Shown here: piece after piece, positions 1 to 10,080 of the stretch
Numbering within the stretch: position 1 is the first letter of the stretch
How the letters are laid out: each line of letters opens with the position of its first letter
Source: Isoetes taiwanensis
Lineage: Eukaryota > Streptophyta > Lycopodiopsida > Isoetales > Isoetaceae
Reading direction: 5' to 3'
Assembly: GCA_021234155.1 (NCBI GenBank)
Contig: JAJEKV010000337.1
Span: 1-64,000 of the forward strand
DNA: 64,000 nt
Made by a program: the position numbers and the translations under genes
Notes under the pieces: model-generated
The model's database searches: none
Seen by the model: only the letters and a program-made list of their open reading frames with translations
What the model was told of the DNA's origin: nothing

Positions 1-1640
1 ATTGTTTGTGCTATTAACTCCATGTATATTGCTCCAAAGGGAAAATAGGTTGGTCGGGTTGTCGCTTTGTTCTTCAAACGTAAGCTTCCATTTAGCTCAG
101 AGATCCCCGGAATAATCGTGAGATCATGGAACACCTATTTGTTAAGATTGATAGAGTAAACAAATAATAGAGTGAAAGATAGAAAGATTGTTTGGCACTT
201 ACCTTATTTATTTGCAAGCTCAAATACACTGTATTTTGTTAAGTAGATATAGTTCAATACTTTAGATATTAGAAGAAAGATATGAAGCCTCGTTCACATG
301 ATCACCAAGAGTCATATTGAAAATGGAGTTAGATCCTGAAGTGCCTAGACCATGAAACGTCTATTTGTTATAGTTTATGGACTCAGGAAATAGTAAAGTG
401 AAAGATGGACATATGTTTGGGATGTACCTGATTTTAGCAAGTGTTAGTTGTTGATCAGCATGAAGTCTTTTGATATGTCTGCTTAATTTTTTGAGTTCTA
501 TTGCAAGTAATCATTTAAGAACAAAATCAACCCCCTTATGCTAATATTGGAGAGTCTTAAAGGAATTCTAAAAGAAGCTTTATTTAATCTTATGGAATCT
601 AAAATCTTCATAGGAATTAAGAGAACTTTAAGAAAGTCTAGGGGTTTCTTTATAAAATCTTATGAAATGTAGGGGAATCTTGAGTGAATATTGGACAACC
701 CAGCAAAATCATTAAAGAATCTCGAGATATCTAAGGGAATCTTGCGGTAATCTAGGAGATATCCATTGAATTCACGAACTCAATTTGACTTTGACTTTTA
801 ACATAGAGCATGACTTTTGTAATTGACCGCCTAACATGAGTTTAGCTCTGCCTTTGACCTTGACTTCATAAGCTTTGGCCTTAGCTTACCTCTTATAAGT
901 TTTCAAACAACCTTGACTTTTTGAGTTGACATTGATGACTTTGATTGGCAACGTAGACTTTGGACTTGGGCTTTTTATAGAAAATTTGATAAACTACCAA
1001 TCGACTTTATACCATCCTTACATACTATAAACACTATATAACCAATGCATACTTGTCTAGAATCGCAACCTCTATAAGGATAGATGCGACATCTACACAA
1101 TTAATATTTAACTCATATAATACACGATGCGTGTTGCATTTGGGTTATTGGCTTTATACAATTGTCTTTTCAATTGCAATGGATAAGTTCCTTTTCCTCG
1201 TCCCCTATTACGACCGTCCCCTATTAAGATGTATGCAGCATGTTTCGCTTCTCTTATCTTAATGGTCGTTTTTCTCAAAAGATATGGGACGCAGTTACTT
1301 TGGCCCAAGTGAAAACTGGTCATTATCATGCACACATAAATCCCACTTTGGCACTAGGGCCCCAAGCTTATTTGCTTGCTTCATTGTCCAGGAACAAGCT
1401 TGTAGCTATTGCATCAATTCGCACCTGGTTCACGGGTGCCACGGATTGAGAGCGGGTATATGGGAGCGGCCACAACCCGTTGCGAAGCGAGACTATGTGC
1501 TTTGTTGCGATTCACAAGGTTATTGAAGATGAAAGCCATACTCTCTCCTCGAAGTTGCCTTCGCTGGCGATAGTCAGGAATCATTTTTCAACCTTAGCAT
1601 TCCATTCCACATTTCCACAACTTCTCAACGCACCATCCGG
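1..1640. other. A/T-rich stretch without a recognisable gene
   Basis: No ORF here looks like a real protein. The first 430 bases hold an imperfect direct duplication: a motif near 120-190 (ATCATGGAACACCTATTTG) recurs near 347-420 in altered form. Bases 540-770 are made of loosely repeated A/T-rich words such as GGAATCT. Bases 785-930 carry a cluster of TTGAC words. Nothing else is supportable. Confidence 0.6.
785..930 (+). repeat. Cluster of TTGAC words (W-box core)
   Basis: Seven copies of TTGAC followed by C, T or A occur on the plus strand within about 150 bases, mostly inside longer TTTGACTTTGAC-like strings. TTGAC is the core bound by plant WRKY factors, but the irregular spacing and surrounding CTTTGG/CTTTGA words also fit a degenerate simple repeat. 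There is no obvious gene immediately downstream. Confidence 0.4.
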
Positions 1641-1737
1641 TGCATGACTTGGCATTATACATACTTGAGGTTCTAGATAAACGTCTGCAATTACCGAGCC
1701 CTCAGTAGTCATTATCTAAGCTTGTCTAGTATCATCA

Positions 1738-1905
1738 TTCGCAAGGTTTTCCCTTGAAAACCTTTCGAGGCAGGGGTTTTTTAATCCTAGTAGTAATGAT
1801 TGTACTAGCCCATTGTATGGGTCCCATGACCTATTGGTCTCCGTGGACGTTAAAAAAACTATTCTATTCTATTCTATTCTATTCTATTCTATTCTATTCT
1901 ATTCT
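1738..1905 (+). mobile_element. 3' end of a non-LTR element with (ATTCT)9 tail
   Basis: Nine perfect ATTCT units (1861-1905) follow a short A-run, preceded by a block with AGGTTTTCCCTTGAAAACC and GGCAGGGGTTTTTTAATCC. A similar block lies on the minus strand at 33251-33370, where a different A-rich tail follows. Two dispersed copies ending in a short tandem tail fit the 3' end of a LINE or of a SINE that shares a LINE tail. The complete LINE at 13-17 kb also ends in a pentanucleotide array (TTCTA in its own sense), so this tail type recurs in the window. The 5' limit of the element is not visible. Confidence 0.55.
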
Positions 1906-2733
1906 ATCAATTGTACGTTGTTGAAGCATTATTCTTTTTATCATAGGAAGAAAATGTCATGCTATTTTGTTTTGTAGACTTAAGAGATGGTCAACCTTAG
2001 GAACAATCCCCAAAAAAATCTATTAATCATGTAACACATGCTCTTGTATATTTGGTAAGTATATATACACCGCGTTTCCTTATGTGATATAGTACCGACC
2101 AAAATCAGTGACATGCCAAGGCTCAATATTATGCTCATTCTGAATATGACATGCCAATAGTAGCACTTGCCAAAAATTCACTTGTAAATACCTTTTCAAA
2201 CTTCACTTGCGCCTACCACTTTCAACAGTTTGAGGTTTTGCTACACCATCTGCAGCTATTTGTGGTTTTGCTATACTATCTGTAACTATTTGAGCTTTTC
2301 CTATAGTTTCTGTCAAAGGAACACACCATAATTCAGGCCAATCAGCAAGAGATAACTATGGATGTCATCATTGGATTCTGTGCGTATATCCTGAAAAGTT
2401 TCTTTGCACTTTATGATGTAAAGTACACAGATGATTTGGAGAGTTTCCAAAGTACCGAAGGAGGTAGTGACCTTTGTTGAAAGTGATGTTCTATATAGGT
2501 AGCCTGTAAGAGCTAAATTACCTTTTTTGCACATGGGTTGTCTTGCCTGGAATCTTGTTCATGCATATGTATTGCTGCAGATGCAACTTATTATAGAGGT
2601 GTAAAGGTGATAATTTATGGACAACAAATTGGTTTCGAATGCTTACTGTAGGCCAAGCATGTAGTCTGCTCCACTTTAGAACCTTTGGCAGAGATGTTAT
2701 CTTGTTCTTTTTGCATGGATCTTTGGGTTTCTC
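1906..2733. other. No gene seen
   Basis: A/T-rich sequence with short ORFs in all frames and no coding signature. A small internal similarity is seen around 2220-2310, where the phrase GAGGTTTTGCTACACCATCTG recurs in altered forms about every 35-40 bases. Confidence 0.5.
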
Positions 2734-5100
2734 CTAAATACGCACGAAGATATCATTTTGATAGTCAGGGAAATGCATTGACTTACCATATATAAATGCA
2801 TTTACAGCAAAAAAGTTTTGTACACAGTAACACTGACCTAGAATGGTAAAATTGCTTCTCAATATATCTGAAGAAACTATATCTGAATAGCCTTGCTGAG
2901 ATAGTTCAAATGCCACATACTACAATATAATTCTATCGTCTATCTTTGCTTTCAAATGAAGAGGTATCCTTTTGAACATGCTAGCAAATTGTGGCCTTAA
3001 AGGTTGAACATCCTACCATGAAGCAAGATAAAACCCTATCTACAAAAGTCCATAGTATGACCATGTTAGATCTTGACCAAGCACTGAAGGCAACAAAGAA
3101 CATAGAGGAACATGATGCTATTTTAGAAGCAAAGAAGGATATAAGATATTTCTTTGCAAAATGTTGAGGCAAAGATCTTCAAAGGATACAAATTTTGAGA
3201 TAAGTTAATTGATACAATTAATATTTCAGCATATAAGGTAATACCTGTCCATACAATAGCTAGGCAGCTTATGGCACAACATGATTTAGTGTTCATAAAA
3301 TGGAAGGGGGTTATTGTGTATTCCTTTAACATGTTGACAATGAAGATAGAAAAACTCACTTTCTGGTCATAAGTTAAACGGCAATTAAGGTGGTCAAACT
3401 CGCTTTCAGAGAGCATGGTCTTCCAAAAAAGGATGTTTGCAGGAATTTTTCTCTTAAGCCTCTGTTGTATCTCCAAAGCAAGATCATATCTTTAATATAT
3501 CTTATATATACCAGGAACCACATATCAATTGTTGTAGAATACTTCCTTGCCCCCAAGAAGTATTTCAACTGCTCGACATAGAGAAGGTAGGGATATTTCT
3601 TCGTTGAAGCCACTTCTTACCTATACCAAAGTGTAACAACAGTTGTACTGTTGTGTCTTGAGTGGACTGCCATATTGATGAGCCAATCACAAATCTTTAC
3701 TTCTTCTCTATTGCTTAAAGCCGGTTGGAAGTCTTTAAATCTCTGCAAGTTGTTCAAAAAGTCAAAGAACATGGTAATAACTAAAGAAAAACAGCAAACA
3801 AAGTTTATAAACTGCAAGAAAAGGTTGTACCAGTGAAGCACTCAATTGTCATGAAGATATTATATGCTACATTTGACTTCACCTTGACTAAAAAGCTGCT
3901 TCATGCATTCCATAAGTCCCTTCCGACCATGTTCCATGGACTCCATGACAAAGATGCTTTAACTCGAAACATCCATTTGTAAAGAGAAAAAATGAAATGA
4001 ACTACTTCGCATTTACCACAGACCAACTGGCAATGAATGGGACACATATGCTATCAAAATGTGGAACTAAAGAAGCTAAGAATAGCGGAGTAAATTGTAC
4101 CTCTCTGATATCGTCTTGCTGGCATCACGCAGATTACATGCTTTGAAAAAACAAATAGTTAGGCTCTTCGCTAGAGCCATAACTACACCTTTTAGCTCTG
4201 ATTGGCTTTCTGTTCAAGGCATAGATATACGACCTTGCTGTACGTGAACCAAAGCAACCAAGCACAGAAATATATAACATCGCCATAGCGACGCACTTGG
4301 CATTTAAAAAGAGAAGTCCTCTCAGGCACTGCCTCTACTACTGCAGATCACTGGATTTGAGAAAATGAAAAAGAACAGTAAATTTACTTTGGCAAGCTTG
4401 TCTAAGCAGCTCTTAAAGGAATCATAAATGGAATTTCATGCTGAAAATGTGTTTGGAATAGAGCAACTTTGCACTAACAATCCATACAAATCATAGAGCT
4501 TTGTATCAGCATAAAAGCAGCCAAGAAATTTAAAACGGTATTTCGACGTGTCAATAGTATAATTTTCTGTGCTTTTAGTAGCTTCTAGTTTGACCTCTTC
4601 AGTAAAAGCGTCCTTTATCTCGTAGCATCTTTGCCGGGACCAAAGTGCCAGTTCTGGAAGCCTGATAGATATACAAATGACCTGCTAAACTCAGGTTGAT
4701 TAAGAATCTAACTCAGTATTTAACATATTGTTATTTTAGCATAGACTAACCTTGTTTTTCCTCTATATCCAAGCATCACCTGGCAGCTCTCAACTCCACC
4801 AAGGGCAACTATAATCATCAACATTTATCTGCCAGAAATCAACTTCACATAGCAAACGAATTTAGACCAATATAAAACCTGCAGACTCTGAAAAAATAGG
4901 AAGCTCTACCTGCATGATCACTGCAAGTCACAACACCGGATGGGTTAAAGGAAAATAGATGTCACATCCTCACCAGCCTTGTTTGCAAGCAAATCAAAGC
5001 TGCCGTGCTCCATCCCGACAAAAATAATGCCATTTGGGTGCAACGAACTGCAAATTCCGGCTATTAGGGTTCTTGAACAAACCGTAGCCAGTCTATCCTC
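2734..5100 (-). pseudogene. Unidentified multi-exon gene or gene remnant
   Basis: Minus-strand sequence shows linked exon-like blocks. Exon a (5100-4910) reads TVCSRTLIAGICSSL, then HPNGIIFVGMEHGSFDLLAN, with one 1-base slip near 4957. It ends in a GT donor in phase 1 and joins exon b (4808-4751; VALGGVESCQVMLGYRGKT) after an AG acceptor. Exon b ends at a GTTAGT donor and joins exon c (4681-4615; SFVYLSGFQNWHFGPGKD) in frame, where a TAA follows. Downstream, 3841-3374 is open except for one stop and reads REEVKICDWLINMAVHSRHN. The block 3476-3366 reads IPANILFWKTMLSESEFDHL and ends in GTGAGT. I do not recognise the family. In-phase joins favour a former gene; the slips and stops favour decay or uncorrected sequencing indels. 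Confidence 0.4.
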
Positions 5101-5519
5101 GCTGATTCAAAGGAAATTCTTTTGGAGAATATGTCGTTGATGCCACCGAGCTGCATGCATGCTGGTTTCGTGTGGCATCCTGCAATATTTATGCCATTTC
5201 GATCAGATAAGGAGGAAATCCATGACCAAAATCATAGTTCAACAAAATCTACAATACTTGGCAAATCTGAAAGTTTCTCCGGCAGGTAAAACCACTAAAA
5301 TCTTAGGAAATGGACTTAAAAAAAAATCCAAAAACATTTTTCACCAGACCGGAAAATCTCAAATTAACAAGGTAGATAAGCATGAGGGGTAGAGGGACAA
5401 TAGATGAGATATTGCATTTTTACACATGGCATGTAATGACAACATATATGAATACTTTATGGGGTGTCATATGGATGGAAGCAGTGCAATGATTGTATAA
5501 TGATGCTTACAAAATTGGC

Positions 5520-5870
5520 TATAAAGAACCTTAAAATACCACACCCTAGAACCATACATCCTTTAGAAAAAACCTCCTTAAAAACTACACTTACTTGTAA
5601 ACCGCACCTCCTTAGAAACATCACCACCTCAAAAGAAAAACCCACTGTTCTGTTAACAAAAAACATACCTCCTTAAAAAACCACATGTCCTAAAAAAAAC
5701 AAAGACCACAGCTCCTTAAAAAAAACTACACTTACTTATAAACCACACCTCCAAAAACTACACCTCCTTAAAAACACCACTACCTCAAAAGAAAAAACCA
5801 CAGTTCTTTTAACAAAAAACATACCTCCTTAAAAAACCACACGTCCTAAAAAAAAAAAAAACCTAAAAAA
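5520..5870. repeat. Degenerate AC-rich tandem repeat
   Basis: Irregular tandem copies of units resembling CCACACCTCCTTAAAAAC and CTACACTTACTTATAAACC, separated by A-runs. The same repeat type forms the much longer block at 38600-39840, so this is a dispersed satellite-like family of this genome. Unit length varies (about 15-25 bases). No coding is implied, although the low stop density produces spurious ORFs. Confidence 0.75.
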
Positions 5871-6267
5871 AAAACGGCAAAGAGGTTAGCAAACATACAC
5901 CTTTTCATGCCTTAAGAACCTCCCGAAAAAAAAGGAGATGCATGAAGAGGTGGCTTCATGGGAGAGAATAATGCCCAGAACTTCAAAATTTATGGTGGAA
6001 AAATGTATTGGTGGAAGAGGGTATTCTTTTGGTATTTCTGGATATCATGAAAATACCAAAAGAATTTAAAGAACTCCAAAAATACCTTCAATTCAATGGG
6101 GTGTGGTGTTGTCAGCATATGTTCGATTTAAATGGGTGTGATATTATGGAGGAATTGAATCCATAAACCCCTGTGTAATTTCCAAAAGAAAAAAGGCAAG
6201 GACAAGAAGGTACCTGTTACCAATATAAGCTAACAACGCTATATGCCACACCCTGAACCAAAAGTAC

Positions 6268-6389
6268 AGTACATTACCATCCCTGACAAAGCAAGACTAA
6301 GGGCTAGATTCCACTCAAGCATTCAGACAGTACATTACCATCCCTGGCAAAGCAAGACTAAGGGCTAGATTCCACTCAAGCATTTAGAC
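6268..6389. repeat. Two-copy 61-bp tandem duplication
   Basis: AGTACATTACCATCCCTG starts at 6268 and again at 6329, with two or three differences over 61 bases (CTGACAAAG against CTGGCAAAG, and CATTCAG against CATTTAG). It is a recent local duplication in non-coding DNA. Confidence 0.9.
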
Positions 6390-6797
6390 GCCTGTCACGT
6401 ATCTGGTAATGGTAGGATATGCGAGACTCCATTAAAGTGTTTGGCAATTTTCAAAACACTCCATTCTAGACTGAAAACACTCCTAATTGGGAAATGCCCC
6501 CTCAACTGGCAGGGGAGCTCCTTCTTTTAGCCAACCAACAGTACATACATCAATTTCTTCCTAAAAACAATGTGTTTGATTTAGATAGAAGTTTCTTGCT
6601 AAAAGCAATGTGTTTGGGTTAAATAGAAAACAATTGATTTGATAATTGTGCTGAAACAATCTTCATCAACATACCTAAATCGTGCTCTGTAATTTTCGCT
6701 TCAAATTCGAATGTAAAAAAAACAGCCAGGCACTCTCATTGTTCTTTCCGCCAAGAAAGAGTGTTCATAAATAGCATTTCATGGGAACGACTACTCT

Positions 6798-7440
6798 CTA
6801 AGAGTTCGGACACCTTATTAGATTTCCGCGGTGAACATCTCTTGGACTTCTTTTTGAATTTCCGTCCACTGCCACTGCTTGAAACCGGATCATGCTAGCT
6901 CTGCCTTCACAGAAGAGCTTGAAAGTTGAGGATTTTGAGCAATTATCACTGCCGCAAGCCCTGAATTTTCTTCTCATGTAGTTCTTCGAGCTATGTGCTT
7001 GCGTGGCAAGTGCCATGTCCTTCGCCCTTTGATTTTTTACTCTTGGCCGCCACCTTAATTGGAACTCAAACCTTATGGAGTGATTACGTCCCCAAAATAT
7101 CACTTTCTTATGATTTTTGCCGTAGGTTAGCCGGGAAAAGGGGGTGCCTCCCTTTTTTTTTTTGTTATGGCATGAGTGGGTTGCATGGTCGGAAATAGCA
7201 GGGCTCCTGTTCACAGGGGCTGCTAAGAGCAGCCCGATGGAGGTGGCCAGACGAACCCGATGGATGGAGGAGGCGATGGAGCCGGATGGATGGGGTCGGC
7301 ATCTGAGGTTATCTTCCAGGTGATTTTGTGATGCAGGCGAAGCATGAGGTTGTTGTCCGATTCGGCTTGTTCTGAACTGGAAGGGCTCAGCTTACTGAAT
7401 TGCGTCTCCAAATTCTTGGGTGTTCTTTGGAGTAGGGTTT
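6798..7440 (-). other. Coding-like open stretch, unassigned
   Basis: The minus strand is open for about 138 codons (7214-6798), and an adjacent frame is open from 7411 to 7223. Neither begins with ATG: the apparent starts are GTG and TTG. The sequence is richer in G+C than its surroundings and Ser/Arg/Lys-rich when translated, as at the first exon or leader of a gene. It could belong upstream of the 2.7-5.1 kb remnant. I cannot assign a product. Confidence 0.2.
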
Positions 7441-7488
7441 TGTTCTGTTCTGTGTATTTCTTGGTGTTTTGGGAGTAGCAGCCACTAA

Positions 7489-8045
7489 GTCTCGGGCAAT
7501 GTTGTTAAGTACGTCAAAATCCGTACGTTTAAAAAACGTTTTTTAAGATTTTTTGAAGATTTTTAAAATTTTTGAAAAAAATCTTTAAAAACGTATTTCA
7601 TATAAAATACGTTAAAAATCTTTAAAATCTTTAAAATCCTTAAAAATCTTTAAAAATCCTTAAAAATCCTTAGACTGTGATTTTTTTTAATCCAAATATA
7701 TGATATTCTTGAATTATTTATCTTTGTATATAAACTTCTTATACTTCTTAACCTCTATAATGATATTTTTCTGAACTTTCTTAAGAGTTGCAGGGCAAAA
7801 CAACTATGATATCTTTGCACTTGAACTTAATAGTTTCTAATAGTAGCATAAGCTTCTGATTTACTTGTTGGCATACTACGTCTTATAACTTGTAGCAAAA
7901 ATGTGGCAGTGCAAAGAATGTGCAATTTTTTTATTTTTTATTTTTTGGCCATACCAAATCATAAAAATCCTTTAAAATACGTGAGGATTTTTATAGAAGT
8001 ACTTTAAAAATAAAAAACGGGTTTTTTAACAACATTGGTCTCGGG
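7489..8045. mobile_element. hAT-type MITE with 8-bp target duplication
   Basis: A 541-bp element (7497-8037) begins CAATGTTGTTAA and ends TTAACAACATTG, a perfect 12-bp terminal inverted repeat. It is flanked by GTCTCGGG on both sides (7489-7496 and 8038-8045), a perfect 8-bp target-site duplication. CA...TG ends with 8-bp duplications are the hallmark of hAT transposons. The interior is A/T-rich with repeated AAAATCTTTAAAAATCC words and an ACGT-rich subterminal hairpin, and holds no transposase. The perfect duplication suggests fairly recent insertion. Confidence 0.85.
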
Positions 8046-8588
8046 CTTCAGATGCAAATCGGTGCCTCTGTGCAAATCGGCCTGCTTCTGATTTTGATTC
8101 TTGCTTATTGCTGCTTCTTGCTTCATTCTTCTTGCTTCTGATTCTTCTTGCTTCTTTCTTCTTCTTGCTTATGATACTCCACCTTCAAGCATTTCAGTTC
8201 TTCGCTTTTCTTCCTTGCGTCATGTAGAAGCCTCTTTTGCTTGTAGTTTTGGGCTTCTTTCCTGGCGCTTCTTACCAGATAGTCTACCTTGGTTTGGGTC
8301 TGCTAGATTGCTTAAGCTTGAGGTAGATTGTGCAGCTTCAGGTGCATTGTGCTTCAGGTAGATTGTGCCTTGCCAATGGTTGATGGCAATGTATTTCTGA
8401 TTCGCAGATGTATTTTTATACCTGTATACGGTGTATGGGGAGCGTTGTGCTATACGGGGGTATGAGGTGTAAAATGCCTTGCCCTTGATCTGGCATATTC
8501 TAGACACCATACCTTCATCTAATGGACACAAAAAAACATTAACACATATAGACATTTAACACATATAGACATAACCTTATGGAGTGAA
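8046..8588. other. Low-complexity CT-rich stretch, no gene supported
   Basis: Bases 8095-8180 are repeats of CTTCTTGCTTCTGATTC-like words; the rest is unremarkable. An 86-codon ORF across it is Ser/Leu/Phe-rich because of this repeat and is not credible as a gene. Confidence 0.5.
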
Positions 8589-8763
8589 TACGATAACGTC
8601 CTAAGCCGAGGGCATTACTGGAAGATAAAAATTTGAGGGCCATGTGGGCATGACCAAAATGGCGAGGGTGTGCCCAGCATGCCCGAGCCATTTTGGACAT
8701 GCCCATGTGGCCCTCAAATTTTTATCTTCCAGTGGACGCCCGAGGACCAAGGCGTTATCTTCC
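8589..8763. repeat. Foldback element, 47-bp near-perfect arms
   Basis: Left arm 8617-8663 (starts ACTGGAAGATAAAAATTTG) and right arm 8687-8733 (ends CAAATTTTTATCTTCCAGT) are inverted copies, matching at 44 of 47 positions around a 23-base loop. Weaker inverted similarity extends outwards to GATAACGTCC (8592) and its partner GGCGTTATC (8751). The whole would fold into a roughly 80-bp imperfect hairpin. This is a foldback MITE. If transcribed, it could yield a long hairpin RNA. Confidence 0.85.
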
Positions 8764-9624
8764 TTAACGTCTCTCCCTTAACATCTTTGGTTCGAGGTTT
8801 TACACTAACTATGGCAGAGAAGGCTCCTAGTTTTTGAGCGAGCCTGTTTTTTGAGCTCTAATCCGGCGAACCTTTTTTTCAGGAAAAGATGCTTGGAAGG
8901 GAACCGACGCTCTGTTCTGTTCTGGCGAAGCTCAATCAAGCCCTGTTCTGGCAAAGCTCAATTAAGCATTGTTCTGGCAAAGCTCTAGCGAAGCACAACG
9001 AAGCCCTGATCTATCCGTAAACACGGTGCAAGGCATAAACTGAAATCTATGAAACACGGATGCAGATTTCTCTGAAACAAGGTGAAGATTGCTCCATAGC
9101 TCGCACTCTGAAACAGGCTCGCAATCTCTGCAGAAACAGGGTGCAGAGGAAATCTTTAGGGTGTTATGCCATTTTCCATCGATTATCCTAGGGTGTTACA
9201 GAAAATCTCCATAAAACTTGAGTAACTGCAAAGAATTTGTGGAGAACTTTTGGGCTACAGGCAGGTCATTTTTCTGTAAAAACAGATGGTGGCAGTTCAA
9301 TACTACATGATCTATCATACATCAATGGATGTATTTCGGTGATAAAAATCCAACGAGCTATGGTACAAGTTAAACGGAGTTTCTAGAACTCAAGATATCA
9401 GCTTTCAAAGTTTGCCACAGTTATAGAGGCTCTATTTCGTCACTGTCATTTTAGACCAATTTGTTGTGTACCAGTTATTTGAATTTGAGGAGGGTAATTT
9501 TCTTTCTAACTATACATGTAAATGTGTCATTTGGGGACATGGCCCAAATACCATATTAGTATATTTTGTTGTGGGTTCTCCGTCACAGAGTGGCACATTT
9601 TCCCCCTGTGGTCGCCACTGTTGG

Positions 9625-10080
9625 GATGATCACCATATTCACCATATTCACCACACTCGCCACACTCACCACATTCACCACACTCCCTATCACCACTGTT
9701 GGGATGGTATAGAAGACCGTATACCATATATGGAGGGATATACGCACATGCATGTGTGGAGAACATATGCACGTATACATTATGGTGTGAGGGAAGCATT
9801 ATCATGAGGGTGTTATCTGAGTAGGGAGAGAAAAACAGAGAGACGGTGTATTGGGAGAGATTATTTTGCATGATCTAGCTATGGAGATTATGAATCTTTA
9901 TATTTTGCATTGCATAGATCTGGTAGATTGAAGCTTGGATTATTGGTTTTTCATCCTTCTTACCAGGTTGGAGTTTAGGCTCTAACAATTTGTCGACCAC
10001 GGTGGGACCACTATTGGGGTGGTCCCACATTCACCACACTCACCACATTCACCACATTCATCGAAGTCACCACATTCAGT
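9625..10080. repeat. CACCACATT-type short repeats
   Basis: CACCATATT, CACCACACT and CACCACATT units occur in tandem at 9631-9690 and again at 10028-10075, each near the phrase CCACTGTTGGGATGGT or its variant. The two blocks and the phrase TTGGAGTTTAGGCTCTAACA, which follows both, indicate a local duplication with divergence. Confidence 0.6.

Larger units (their letters stand above)
5101..6790. other. Gene-free stretch with AC-rich repeat and tandem duplication
   Basis: No gene is supported. The stretch holds the AC-rich repeat at 5520-5870 and the 61-bp duplication at 6268-6389, described separately. Around 5950-6150 a short inverted similarity is visible (TTTTGGTATTTC against GAAAATACCAAAAG). 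Confidence 0.5.

Noticed and set aside
9625-10080. Short repeats considered as a CRISPR-like array
   Set aside because: There are no spacers of uniform length and no leader or cas genes, and the context is a plant nuclear genome; these are ordinary short tandem repeats.
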